36,105 nt of DNA from Methylorubrum salsuginis (GCF_900114375.1 NZ_FOSV01000033.1:1-36105), one strand, 5' to 3'; numbered from the stretch's first letter, positions 7,591-15,537 are shown. Numbers and translations are program-made. The notes: generated by a model from the letters alone, not told the origin.

Positions 7591-8610
7591 GTGACGCCCG
7601 ACCTGATCCTGCCCTACGACGGCGTCCTGCCGGTCTTCGCCTCGCGTCCCGTCTGGTGCGGGCGCGGCAGCACCGTGATCGGCACCGCGACGCTGGGCCC
7701 CCAGGCGTGGCTCGGCGACGACAGCGTGATCCGCAGCGACGGGCAGGTGATCACCGCGGGCGAGCGCCTGTGGCTCGGCGCCCGCTCCACGGTCCACATC
7801 GCCACGGAATCGACCCCGACCCATATCGGCGACCGGGTCACGGTCGGCCGCAACGCGGTGGTGCATGCCTGCACCGTCGGCTCGGACGTGGTGATCGAGG
7901 ACGACGCGATCATCCTCGACGGCGCCTCTGTCGGCAACGGCGTGCTGATCGAGGCCGGCGCCACGATCTTTCCGAGATCGACGCTGGAAGGCGGCTACGC
8001 CTATGGCGGCAACCCGGCCAAGCGCCTGCGCCCGATCACGCTCGACGAGATCGCCGAGCGGGCCGAGCGTCTGCGCGAGGCCGCCGACGAGCGCCCCGCC
8101 GGGCCGGATTCCGTCCCGCCGGAGGTGGAGGAGAGCGTGTTCGTGGCCCGCACGGCCCGGCTTTCCGGTCGCATCGCGCTCGGCGCGGGCGTCACCGTGC
8201 TGTTCTCCTGCGAACTCGCCGCGGAAGTCGGCCCGATCGTGGTGGGCGCCGACACCAACATCCAGGACAACACCGTGATCCGCACCCGCGGCGAGGGCGT
8301 GGTGATCGGCCGCGACACCACCATCGGCCACAACGTCCGCATGAACGATTGCCGCATCGGCGCGCGCAGCCTCATCGGCATCGGCTCGGTGCTGGCACCC
8401 GGCACGGTGGTGGCCGACGACGTGATGCTGGCCGGCGGCTCGACCACCGACCCGGGCCAGCTTCTGGAGGGCGGCCATCTCTGGGGCGGTCGCCCGGCCC
8501 GCATTCTCGGCCCGCTCGATGCGAAGAAGCGGGCCCTGATGGCGCATATAGTCGAAGGTTATTGCCGCCACGGGCGGGAATATCGGGTGCTGCAGGAGGC
8601 GGAGGGGTAG
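7591..8610 (+). CDS. Tandem gamma-carbonic-anhydrase-like left-handed beta-helix protein
   Basis: A 339-residue protein made of two hexapeptide-repeat (LbH) domains, residues about 20-165 and 180-320, each ending in the family's YGGNPAKRLRPIT or WGGRPARILGPLD motif and a C-terminal helix. Ordinary gamma-carbonic anhydrase/YrdA/PaaY proteins have one such domain of about 170-200 residues. Compared with Cam of Methanosarcina, domain 1 keeps IRSD (48-50), the H81 equivalent (H69) and the H122 equivalent (H92), but has Arg87 for H117. Domain 2 keeps NIQ (223-225) and the H117 equivalent (H247), but has Arg231 and Asn252 for the other two. Alignment is by eye. The GTG at 7591 is the only sensible start. 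Function could be carbonic anhydrase or a non-catalytic scaffold. Confidence 0.8.
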   Translation: MTPDLILPYDGVLPVFASRPVWCGRGSTVIGTATLGPQAWLGDDSVIRSDGQVITAGERLWLGARSTVHIATESTPTHIGDRVTVGRNAVVHACTVGSDVVIEDDAIILDGASVGNGVLIEAGATIFPRSTLEGGYAYGGNPAKRLRPITLDEIAERAERLREAADERPAGPDSVPPEVEESVFVARTARLSGRIALGAGVTVLFSCELAAEVGPIVVGADTNIQDNTVIRTRGEGVVIGRDTTIGHNVRMNDCRIGARSLIGIGSVLAPGTVVADDVMLAGGSTTDPGQLLEGGHLWGGRPARILGPLDAKKRALMAHIVEGYCRHGREYRVLQEAEG

Positions 8611-8619
8611 GCGATCCCC

Positions 8620-9306
8620 TCACCCGCACGCGATCTGATCGCACCGCCGCATCGCCGCGATCATCCGGGCAAGCGACTTCACGCCGGGATGGCCGAGCAC
8701 GCTGGTGTTGCCGAGCACGTAGGACGGGGTCGCGGTGAGCCCGAGATTGGCCGCCAGGCTCATATGGGCGCGTAGCGCCTGGCGCACCTCCTCGCTGTCG
8801 GCGATCTCCTCGAGTTCGGCGCGGGGCACGCCGGTCTTGGCAGCGACATCGAGAGCCTTGATTCCGTCGATCTGGCCCTTGGTGGTGAGCAACTGGCCGT
8901 AGAAGGCGAAGGCCGCGGCCGAGCCGAGCTTGCGCTGGACCGCGAGCGAGACCTTGGCCGCCTGGGCCGACATCGGCGACAGGATCGGGTTGTGGACGAG
9001 GCCGATACGAAGCGCCGCGTCGCTCCCCGAGAGCGCGGTGACGTCGGCGGCAGCCTTGCGGCACCAGGGGCAGTTGTAGTCGAAGAACTCGTAGAGCGTG
9101 ACCTCGGCCTCGCGCGGGCCGACATAGGTGACGCCGCGCAGTTCCGGGATCTGGCCGGTGATCTCGCCGGGCAGCCGCATGTTGGCGACCGGGCGGCCCT
9201 CGTCGTTCTCGACCTTGAAGAACTGGCCGTAGCTCTGCGCGGCGGCAGGTCCTACGACCGCGAGGCCGAGCGAGGAAGCGAGGAAGCGGCGGCGGGAGAG
9301 GGACAT
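8620..9306 (-). CDS. DsbA-family thiol:disulfide oxidoreductase, Tat-like signal
   Basis: A 228-residue periplasmic thioredoxin-fold protein. The N-terminus MSLSRRRFLASSLGLAVVGP ... AQS looks like a twin-arginine signal (SRRRFLA) with an AxA-type cleavage site near residue 24. The redox motif CPWC is at 79-82, the cis-proline is in TATPSY, and the helical insertion between them is typical of DsbA/Com1-like DSBA proteins. It probably introduces or reshuffles disulfides in exported proteins. A further ATG exists at 9342 but would bury the signal behind 12 extra residues, so 9306 is preferred. The tail CDQIACG adds two extra Cys. It is convergent with the beta-helix gene, with a 9-bp gap. Confidence 0.88.
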   Translation of the reverse strand: MSLSRRRFLASSLGLAVVGPAAAQSYGQFFKVENDEGRPVANMRLPGEITGQIPELRGVTYVGPREAEVTLYEFFDYNCPWCRKAAADVTALSGSDAALRIGLVHNPILSPMSAQAAKVSLAVQRKLGSAAAFAFYGQLLTTKGQIDGIKALDVAAKTGVPRAELEEIADSEEVRQALRAHMSLAANLGLTATPSYVLGNTSVLGHPGVKSLARMIAAMRRCDQIACG

Positions 9307-9416
9307 CGCGAACGACCGGAACAGCTTTGGGATGGCGGGCACGATAGGGGCAAGAATGGTTTAAGTTCGGCTTCGACCATTCCGCCACGCGGGGCCACCA
9401 TGCGGCGAGGCTTGTC

Positions 9417-9437
9417 TTGGACCACCTCATGGTCCAA
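9417..9437. promoter_or_regulatory. Perfect inverted repeat, candidate operator of the toxin-antitoxin operon
   Basis: Arms TTGGACCA (9417-9424) and TGGTCCAA (9430-9437) are separated by five bases, about 32 bases before the antitoxin ATG. Phd/VapB antitoxins typically bind such palindromes over their own promoter and repress the operon together with the toxin (established for the families). Its use as an operator here is inference. Confidence 0.6.
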
Positions 9438-9469
9438 ATTCTTGGCTGACGTAGGGTGTGGAACAGGCG

Positions 9470-9727
9470 ATGCAGGTCTCGGTGACGGAGGCCAAGGGCC
9501 AGTTGACCGAGTTGGTCCGGCGGGCCGAAGCGGGCGAGGAGATTATCCTGACCCGGCACGGCCATGCGGCGGTACGCCTTGAACCGATCAGGACTGTGCC
9601 GGATCGGCGGACCCGGCGGGCCGTGCTCGATGCCGTCCGGCAATCCGCCGCGGCCAAGCCGTCGGTGGGACCGGAAGCGGCACGCAGCCAGGACTTTCTC
9701 TACGGCGAGGACGGGCTGCCCACATGA
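9470..9727 (+). CDS. Phd/YefM-type antitoxin
   Basis: An 85-residue antitoxin beginning MQVSVTEAKGQLTELVRRAE, the standard Phd/YefM N-terminal fold that dimerises and binds operator DNA. RHGHAAVRLEP closes the beta-sheet (about residues 29-40). The C-terminal part (about 45-85, with SQDFLYGEDGLP) should be the flexible toxin-neutralising tail. An in-frame GTG at 9458 is possible, but the ATG at 9470 fits the family start. Its TGA overlaps the toxin ATG (ATGA), giving translational coupling. A palindrome lies upstream at 9417-9437. Confidence 0.88.
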   Translation: MQVSVTEAKGQLTELVRRAEAGEEIILTRHGHAAVRLEPIRTVPDRRTRRAVLDAVRQSAAAKPSVGPEAARSQDFLYGEDGLPT

Positions 9728-10104
9728 TCGCGGTCGACACGTCGGCCCTGATGGCGATCCTGCTCGGTGAAGCCGAGGCGGATCGCTGTGCCGACGCCCT
9801 CGAAGCCGCGGCTACGATCGTGATCTCGTCGGGCACCATGGCCGAGGCCCTGATCGTTGCCCTGCGGCGGGACCTTAGGGACGAGATGGAACGGCTGATC
9901 ACCGGCCTCGGCTTCGAGATCGTCCCTGTGGGCGCCGCGACCGCCCGCAGCGTCGCCGCGGCCTACGCGCTCTGGGGCAAGGGCGTCCATCCCGCAGGCC
10001 TGAATTTCGGCGATTGCTTCGCCTACGCACTGGCGAAGGAGCGGGGCTGTCCGTTGCTCTTCGTCGGCGACGACTTTTCGCGGACCGATCTGGAGCGCGC
10101 GTGA
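9724..10104 (+). CDS. VapC-like PIN-domain toxin
   Basis: A 126-residue PIN-domain ribonuclease, the toxin partner of the overlapping antitoxin. The expected acidic quartet is present: D5 (VDTSAL), E41 (MAEALI), D97 (NFGDCFAYALA) and D116/D117 (FVGDDFSRTDL). These bind Mg2+/Mn2+ for RNA cleavage. PIN toxins paired with Phd-like antitoxins usually cut tRNA or rRNA and slow growth when free. The natural target here is unknown. All catalytic residues are intact, so the toxin is probably active. Confidence 0.9.
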   Translation: MIAVDTSALMAILLGEAEADRCADALEAAATIVISSGTMAEALIVALRRDLRDEMERLITGLGFEIVPVGAATARSVAAAYALWGKGVHPAGLNFGDCFAYALAKERGCPLLFVGDDFSRTDLERA

Positions 10105-10130
10105 CGATGGGGCGAACCGCTCCGTGGAAA

Positions 10131-10162
10131 GCGGCTTCCGGGCCATCGTGTCCGGAAGCCGC
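10131..10162. terminator. Bidirectional terminator-like hairpin between convergent genes
   Basis: Arms GCGGCTTCCGG (10131-10141) and CCGGAAGCCGC (10152-10162) form a perfect 11-bp stem with a 10-base loop. It sits between the toxin gene and the 3' end of the convergent acyltransferase/ligase gene, only 6 bases from the latter's stop. There is no long T-run, so function may be Rho-assisted or as an mRNA 3' end stabiliser. Confidence 0.6.
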
Positions 10163-10168
10163 CCGCCC

Positions 10169-13100
10169 TTACGCCGCCTCCGCGGTCGCCGCCCGCTCCT
10201 TCGCCAGCTTGGTCACGCCGAGCTGATCGACCTTGCCGGTGCCGAGCATCGGCAGGGCATCCAGCACCACCACCTCCGCCGGCACCGCGATCTCGGGGGC
10301 GCCGCGGCTTTTCGCAAACGTCTGGTAGGCGGCGCGGGTGGCGCCCTTCACTTCCGTGAACAGGATCAGGCGCTCGCCCTTGCGGGCATCCGCCACGGCG
10401 GCGACCGCACTCGGGGCGTCCGGCCAGAGTTCGGCGGCGAGCGCCTCGACGCCGGCCAGCGACACCATCTCGCCCGCGATCTTGGCGAAGCGCTTGGCCC
10501 GGCCCTTGATCGTCACGAAGCCGTCGGCATCGATCGCGACGATGTCGCCGGTGTCGTGCCAGCCGTCCACCGGGGGCTCCAGCACGCCGGGCTTTTCCGC
10601 ACGCAGATAGCCCAGCATGATGTTGGGGCCGCGCACCGAGAGGCGCCCGCCCTCGTCGATGCCGGGGACCGGTTCGAGCCGCGATTCGATGCCGGGCAGC
10701 AGCCGGCCGACCGTGCCGAAGCGGTTGAACATCGGCGTGTTGAGCGCCAGCACCGGCCCGCATTCGGTGACGCCATACCCTTCGAGGATGCGCAGGCCGA
10801 ACTTTTCCGCCCAGGTTTTTCGCGTCGTCTGCTTCACCGGTTCGGCCCCGGCCACGACGTAGCGCAGGGAGCGCAGATCGTAGGAATGGGCCATCTTGGC
10901 GTAGCCGGTGAGGAAGGTGTCGGTGCCGAACAGGACGGTGGCGTTCGAGCCGTAGATGAGTTCGGGCACGATCCGGTAGTGCAGCGGGGACGGATAGAGA
11001 TAGACCGGAACGCCGGAGACCAGCGGCAGCACCAGCCCCGCCGTCAGCCCGAAGGCGTGGAAGACGGGCAGCACGTTGAACACCTTGTCGCGCGGCCCGA
11101 AATCGATGCGGGCGGCGACCTGGGCGGTGTTGGCGAGCATCGCCCGGTTGGCCAGCACCACGCCCTTCGGCGTGCCCTCGCTGCCGGAGGTGAACAGGAT
11201 CGCGGCCGGGTCTTCGCCCCGGCGGGCGACCAGCGGGCGGCGGGGGCTCAAGACACCCTTGAGCTTGTCGGCCGTCCCGACGCTCCCGCGCACGTCCTCC
11301 AGATAGATGAGGCGCACCGAGTCCTTGATCCCGTCGATCAGGGCGCCGAGGCGGCCCTTCTCGATGAAGGCGCGGGAGGTGAGGATGGTATCGACCTCCG
11401 CCGCCTTGCAGGCCGAGAGCACGGCGGTCGACCCGGCGGAAAAGTTGATCATCGCCGGCACCCGGCCCGCGCTGGCCAGCGCGAAGAAGGTGACGGCCGC
11501 GCCGTTGGCGTTGGGCAGCATCAGCCCGACCGGCTTCTTGTTGGCCGGCAGAAGCGTCTGGAGCTTGCGGGCCAGGATGTTGGCGCCCATCACGAGGCGC
11601 GAATAGCTCATGGTGCCGGAGACCGGGTCTTCCAGCGCCGTCCGCCGCCAGCCATGGGTGCGGCCGGCCTCGATCAGCGCGGAAAAGACGCCGCGCTCGA
11701 TGTCGGCGGTCTCGAACACGAGGTCCGACATGATGTCGTAGAGGGCGGCCCCCGCGGCGCGGCGGCGGTTCTTGCCCTTGAGCGCCGGATCGACCGTGAG
11801 CCGCACCGGCGGCATGATCGTCACGGTGATCTTGGGCCACCACGCGCGGCGCACCTGATCGCGCTTCAACCGCGAGAAGATGGTGCGCTCCGGCCCGTCG
11901 ATCTTCACCGGCACCACCATCGCACCGGACTTGTCGGCGATCAGCCCCGCGCCGTCATAGACCTTCATCAGGCTGCCGGTGACGGTGAGCCGGCCCTCGG
12001 GGAAGATGATGAGCGTCTCGCCGGCTTTGACCGCGTTGATCAGCGTGCGGGTGGCGAGCGGCCGGGTCGGATCGAGGGGCATCGCCTTGGCGACGCTGAG
12101 GAACGGCTTCACCCACCAGCGCTGCGCGATGCCGTGGTCGATGGCGAAGACCGGGTCCTGATCGAGCAGCGAGAGGGCCAGCGGCGCGTCGAGGAACGAG
12201 ACGTGGTTCAGCGCGACGATGGCGTTGGGGCCCGCCCGCTCCACGTTCTCCAGGCCCTTCACCTCCAGGCGGTAGATCGCGCGGAACAGGATCGAGAGCG
12301 CGTCGCGCAGCGGGTTCGTCGGCAGGATCTTCAGGATGACGACGCCGACGACGATGTTGGCGACCGCCACCAGGGCGAGGAGCTGCGCCATCGACAGGCC
12401 GGCGGCCTGGAGCGCGGCGAGCGCGAGCGTCCCGCCGACCATGAAGGCGGCGGTCAGCACGTTGACCGCACCGATGACGCGGGCGCGCTTGGCCTTCTCG
12501 GTCCAGGCCTGCACGGCGGCAAAGGACGGCACGACGTAGAGGCCGCCCGCGGTCGCCAGCCCGGCGAAATCGAGGGCGATGCGCAGGCCCGACGGGCTGG
12601 TGACGAAGTCGAGCGCCCCGATCGGCTCGACCCCGTGGGGCGGCACGTGCGAGACCGCCCAGGCGAGGTCGAGCCCGAACAGGCCCATCAGCACCGCGCC
12701 GACCGGCGTCGGCAGCAGCACGATGCGGCCGCTGGCGAGCCAGGACGCCAGCCCCGAGCCGACCGCGATGCCGACGGAAAAGATCGCCAGCAGCGTGGTC
12801 GCGACGATCTCGGTGCCGTTCAGCGTCTGGCGCACGAGCGTCGGCAGCAGCGAGAGCACGACGACGCCCACCAGCCAGAACCAGCTGACGATCACCGAGC
12901 CGCGCCACAGCCGCGTGTCGGCCCACAGATCCTTCAGGAGGTCGGCGGTGGAGCGGGCGACGTTCGGGTCGACCTTGAGATCGGGCGCACCCTCGCCGGT
13001 CTTGGGGATCGCGCGCGCGGCGAGCCAGCACAGGACCGCCATGCCCATCAGCCCGGCGCCGAGGCCGAGCGCGTGGCCGCCCATCGCCATGGCCAGCCCC

Positions 13101-13585
13101 GCCGTGATGGTGCCGAGCAGGATGGCGAGGAAGGTCGCGGCCTCGACCAGCGCGTTGCCCGCGGTCAGCTCCTCGCGCTTCAGGTGGTCGGGCAGGATGC
13201 CGTATTTGATCGGCCCGAACAGGGCCGCGATGATCCCGAACAGGCCGAGCGCGCCGAACAGGAGCGGCACCGAGTGCAGCCAGAAGCCCAGCACCGAGAG
13301 GAGGGCTGCAAAAATCTCCGCGAATTTCAGGCGCTTGGCCAGGACCGCCTTGTCGTAGCGGTCGGCGAGCTGCCCGCCGAGCCCCGACAGGATGAAGAAC
13401 GGCCCGACGAACACCGCGCTCGCCAGCGTCACCAGCACGCTGCCGCTCTCCCCGCTCTCGGCATTCACCTGAAACAGGATCAGCAGCGCGAGCGCGTTCT
13501 TGAGGAAGTTGTCGTTGAACGCGGAGAAGAACTGGCACCAGAACAGCGGCGCGAAGCGACGCGTCGTCATCAGCGTGCGGAACAT
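10169..13585 (-). CDS. Fused MFS flippase / PlsC acyltransferase / acyl-ACP ligase (Aas-LplT type)
   Basis: A 1138-residue three-part membrane protein. Residues about 1-425 are an LplT-like major-facilitator domain (FWCQFFSAFNDNFLKNAL near the start; multiple helices). Residues about 440-620 are a PlsC/LPLAT acyltransferase with NHVSFLD (460-466) and FPEGRLT (529-535). The rest is an AMP-forming ligase with the P-loop TSGSEGTPKG (799-808), GYGVTEC and WHDTGD. In E. coli the same functions are split between LplT (lysophospholipid flippase) and Aas (2-acyl-GPE acyltransferase/acyl-ACP synthetase), so this should recycle lysophospholipids. The start at 13585 has a strong SD (GGGAGA, 5 bases away); an upstream ATG at 13609 has none. 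It faces a TetR gene across paired palindromes. Confidence 0.9.
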   Translation of the reverse strand: MFRTLMTTRRFAPLFWCQFFSAFNDNFLKNALALLILFQVNAESGESGSVLVTLASAVFVGPFFILSGLGGQLADRYDKAVLAKRLKFAEIFAALLSVLGFWLHSVPLLFGALGLFGIIAALFGPIKYGILPDHLKREELTAGNALVEAATFLAILLGTITAGLAMAMGGHALGLGAGLMGMAVLCWLAARAIPKTGEGAPDLKVDPNVARSTADLLKDLWADTRLWRGSVIVSWFWLVGVVVLSLLPTLVRQTLNGTEIVATTLLAIFSVGIAVGSGLASWLASGRIVLLPTPVGAVLMGLFGLDLAWAVSHVPPHGVEPIGALDFVTSPSGLRIALDFAGLATAGGLYVVPSFAAVQAWTEKAKRARVIGAVNVLTAAFMVGGTLALAALQAAGLSMAQLLALVAVANIVVGVVILKILPTNPLRDALSILFRAIYRLEVKGLENVERAGPNAIVALNHVSFLDAPLALSLLDQDPVFAIDHGIAQRWWVKPFLSVAKAMPLDPTRPLATRTLINAVKAGETLIIFPEGRLTVTGSLMKVYDGAGLIADKSGAMVVPVKIDGPERTIFSRLKRDQVRRAWWPKITVTIMPPVRLTVDPALKGKNRRRAAGAALYDIMSDLVFETADIERGVFSALIEAGRTHGWRRTALEDPVSGTMSYSRLVMGANILARKLQTLLPANKKPVGLMLPNANGAAVTFFALASAGRVPAMINFSAGSTAVLSACKAAEVDTILTSRAFIEKGRLGALIDGIKDSVRLIYLEDVRGSVGTADKLKGVLSPRRPLVARRGEDPAAILFTSGSEGTPKGVVLANRAMLANTAQVAARIDFGPRDKVFNVLPVFHAFGLTAGLVLPLVSGVPVYLYPSPLHYRIVPELIYGSNATVLFGTDTFLTGYAKMAHSYDLRSLRYVVAGAEPVKQTTRKTWAEKFGLRILEGYGVTECGPVLALNTPMFNRFGTVGRLLPGIESRLEPVPGIDEGGRLSVRGPNIMLGYLRAEKPGVLEPPVDGWHDTGDIVAIDADGFVTIKGRAKRFAKIAGEMVSLAGVEALAAELWPDAPSAVAAVADARKGERLILFTEVKGATRAAYQTFAKSRGAPEIAVPAEVVVLDALPMLGTGKVDQLGVTKLAKERAATAEAA

Positions 13586-13645
13586 CGTGGTCTCCCGGCT
13601 GTCCGGCATGACTGCCCGCCGACGGGCGTAGCGTCAAATCCTGCC

Positions 13646-13662
13646 TTTGCACGGCGTTCAAA
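13646..13662. promoter_or_regulatory. Imperfect palindrome, candidate TetR operator 1
   Basis: The site reads TTTGCACG-G-CGTTCAAA with one mismatch between the arms, and shares TTGCACGnCGTkCAA with the perfect site at 13696-13710. It lies next to a GATAAT (minus strand, 13660-13665) that may be the -10 of the acyltransferase promoter. Binding here would block that promoter (inference). Confidence 0.6.
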
Positions 13663-13695
13663 TTATCCACCGGGCATCGACGCGCAAGGTTGATT

Positions 13696-13710
13696 TTGCA
13701 CGACGTGCAA
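13696..13710. promoter_or_regulatory. Perfect palindrome, candidate TetR operator 2
   Basis: TTGCACGACGTGCAA has 7-bp arms around a central A. It lies 59 bases before the TetR ATG (13769) and about 110 bases before the acyltransferase start, in the shared divergent promoter region. TetR-family proteins typically bind such sites in their own intergenic region. Confidence 0.65.
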
Positions 13711-13768
13711 TCTAACGCCGCGATGCGTGCGAGCCCGCACGCCGAACCGTCTCCGTGTCCGAACCGCC

Positions 13769-14398
13769 ATGCAGGATCAACCGGCACCGCCCCCCCGCAA
13801 AAAAGCCGCCCGCAGCAGCGGGCCGCGGGGGGAGCACGACCGCGACGGCTTCGTCGCGCTGGTGGCCGGCGCCGCCGAGAGCCTCGTGCGCCACGAAGGC
13901 TTCCGCGCGCTCGGAATGCGGCGGCTGGCCGGCGCCATCGGCTACGCGCCGAACTCGATCTACAACGCGGTCGGCGACCTCGATCAGGTGGTGCTGCGGG
14001 TCAACGCCCGCACGCTGGAGCGCCTGCACGGGGCGCTCGCCGCCGCGACCGATCCCGGCCGAGCGCCGCGGGACAACGCGCTCGCGCTGGCGGACGCCTA
14101 CCTCGTGTTCGTGGCCGCCGACCCGCGGGTCTGGAGCCTGCTGTTCGAGCATCTGGCCGCGCCCGACCAGCCGTTTCCGGACTGGTACGCGGCGGCGCTG
14201 GCCCGCCCGGTCGGCTTGGTCGATGAAGCGCTGGCCCCGCTGATCGCGGATGCGGCCGAGCGCCGTCGGGCGGTGGCGGCGCTGTGGGCGGCACTCCATG
14301 GGCTCGCCTCGCTCTCGACCTCGGGCAAGCTCGCGGTGCTGACGCCGGACGCGCCGCGGGAGTTGGCGCGGCTGCTGGTCGGGCGGTTTTTGGGGTGA
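13769..14398 (+). CDS. TetR-family regulator, probable repressor of the divergent lipid gene
   Basis: A 209-residue TetR-family protein. After a Pro/Lys/Arg-rich lead (MQDQPAPPPRKKAARSSG), the DNA-binding domain runs from about 22 to 70. It includes EHDRDGFVALVAGAAESLVR, HEGFRALGMRRLAGAIGYAP and the recognition segment NSIYNAVGDLDQVVL. The C-terminal half resembles the TetR WHG-domain class (helices with LFEHLAAPDQPFPDWY and ALWAALHGLASLSTSGKL). The start at 13769 was chosen; an in-frame GTG at 13727 would add 14 residues. Divergent placement and twin palindromes suggest it controls the acyltransferase/ligase and itself, perhaps sensing an acyl compound (inference). Confidence 0.85.
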   Translation: MQDQPAPPPRKKAARSSGPRGEHDRDGFVALVAGAAESLVRHEGFRALGMRRLAGAIGYAPNSIYNAVGDLDQVVLRVNARTLERLHGALAAATDPGRAPRDNALALADAYLVFVAADPRVWSLLFEHLAAPDQPFPDWYAAALARPVGLVDEALAPLIADAAERRRAVAALWAALHGLASLSTSGKLAVLTPDAPRELARLLVGRFLG

Positions 14399-14406
14399 GC
14401 ACTGAA

Positions 14407-14562
14407 ACTCTCCCCCCTCCGCGGGGGAGGGTGCCCGCGGAGCGGGCGGGTGAGGGGAGCGACGCTTCTGGTGAATTCACTTGCGACTGCGGCCAAGCGG
14501 CACCGTCGCTCCCCTCACCCGACCCGCTTCGCGGGCCACCCTCTCCCGCAGAGGGGAGAGGG
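14407..14562. repeat. Large interspersed inverted repeat (REP-like)
   Basis: Left arm 14407-14463 (CTCTCCCCCCTCC ... GGTGAGGGGAGCGAC) and right arm 14505-14562 (GTCGCTCCCCTCACCC ... GAGGGGAGAGGG) are nearly complementary over about 55 bases around a 41-base spacer. Each arm also folds on itself (CCGCGGAGCGGG; CCCGCTTCGCGGG). This kind of CTCCCCTCACCC/GGGTGAGGGGAG element is scattered through many alphaproteobacterial genomes (from memory). It fills most of the 14399-14649 gap and could also end transcription of the TetR gene. Confidence 0.75.
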
Positions 14563-14649
14563 ATGCGCGGTGGCGGCCTTCAGAGAAGACAGAACACGGT
14601 TATAGAGCCTGCAACCTCGCCGCCGCCGCCCGAACGGATATTTTGATCG

Positions 14650-15537
14650 ATGACTGACGCGACCGTCCCAATCCTCCACCACTTCGAATCCGTCGCCGAG
14701 CGCTACGACCTGATCCTCTGCGACGTCTGGGGCGTGCTGCATGACGGGCGCTACGCCCACGTTCCGGCGGGCGAGGCGTTGATCCGGTTCCGCAACCTGC
14801 CGGGGCCGCGGACCCGGCGGGTGATCCTCGTCTCGAACGCGCCGCGCCCCTGGCCCGGCGTGCAAAAGATCCTCGACGGCTACGGCGTGCCGCGGGAGGC
14901 CTACGACGCGATCCTGACCTCCGGTGACCTGACCCGGCGACTGATCGCGGAGCATCCGGGCGAGCGGGTGCATCACCTCGGGCCGGAGCGCGATGCGCCG
15001 ATCTTCGAGGGGCTCGACCTGACCCTGGTGCCGGGCGAGGCGGCCCAGCGCATCGTCTGCACCGGCCTGTTCGATGATTACACCGAGACCGCAGAGGATT
15101 ATCGCGAGACCCTGGCGGCGTTTCGCGAAAAGAACGTGCCGATGATCTGCGCCAACCCCGATCTCGTGGTCGAGCGCGACAAGAAGCTGATCCCCTGCGC
15201 CGGCCTGATCGCCCAGGCCTACGAGGCCATCGGCGGCGACGTGGTCTATGCCGGCAAGCCGTACCGGCCGGTCTACGAGACGGCGCTGAAGATGGCGGGC
15301 GAACTCGCGGGCGGCCCGGCACCCGAGATTGCCCGCACGGTGGCGGTGGGCGACGCGATCCGCACCGACATCGCAGGCGCCGCCGCCTACGGCATCCCCT
15401 CGATCCTGGTGGCCCGCGGCATCCACGCGGAGGAACTCGGTGTCACCGCCGACCATCACAGCCTCGGCGACATCGCGGATTGGCTCAGCCGACAGCCGGT
15501 GCGGCCCGATGCGGTGATCGAGCGGCTGGTCTGGTAG
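14650..15537 (+). CDS. HAD-superfamily class IIA hydrolase (TIGR01459-like)
   Basis: A 295-residue HAD phosphatase. Motif I is ILCDVWGVLHDG (about residues 21-32), with the nucleophile and acid Asp/Asp pattern modified to DVWG as in NagD-like class IIA enzymes. Motif II is VILVSNAPRP (about 58-67). The motif III Lys is in YAGKPYRPVYE, and motif IV is GDAIRTDIAGAAAYGI. Substrates of this subgroup are not established; sugar or nucleoside phosphates are typical of class IIA. It stands alone after an interspersed repeat and before hisZ. Confidence 0.88.
   Translation: MTDATVPILHHFESVAERYDLILCDVWGVLHDGRYAHVPAGEALIRFRNLPGPRTRRVILVSNAPRPWPGVQKILDGYGVPREAYDAILTSGDLTRRLIAEHPGERVHHLGPERDAPIFEGLDLTLVPGEAAQRIVCTGLFDDYTETAEDYRETLAAFREKNVPMICANPDLVVERDKKLIPCAGLIAQAYEAIGGDVVYAGKPYRPVYETALKMAGELAGGPAPEIARTVAVGDAIRTDIAGAAAYGIPSILVARGIHAEELGVTADHHSLGDIADWLSRQPVRPDAVIERLVW

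Noticed and set aside
9343..9416. Possible extra small gene between the DsbA-like gene and the toxin-antitoxin operon
   Set aside because: No frame of useful length with a ribosome site; the stretch is better read as promoter region.
10124..13693. Very long + strand open frame (about 1190 codons) opposite the acyltransferase/ligase gene
   Set aside because: The product is Arg/His/Gly/Gln-rich with no recognisable motifs. It is the mirror of a GC-rich gene whose motifs on the minus strand are clear.
14001..14496. Minus-strand frames opposite the TetR gene and repeat
   Set aside because: Pro/Arg/Ala/Ser low-complexity; no start context; TetR on the + strand is clear.
14407..14562. CRISPR-like or tRNA-like structure in the long inverted repeat
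   Set aside because: Only two inverted arms without regular spacers, and no cloverleaf or CCA-type end.
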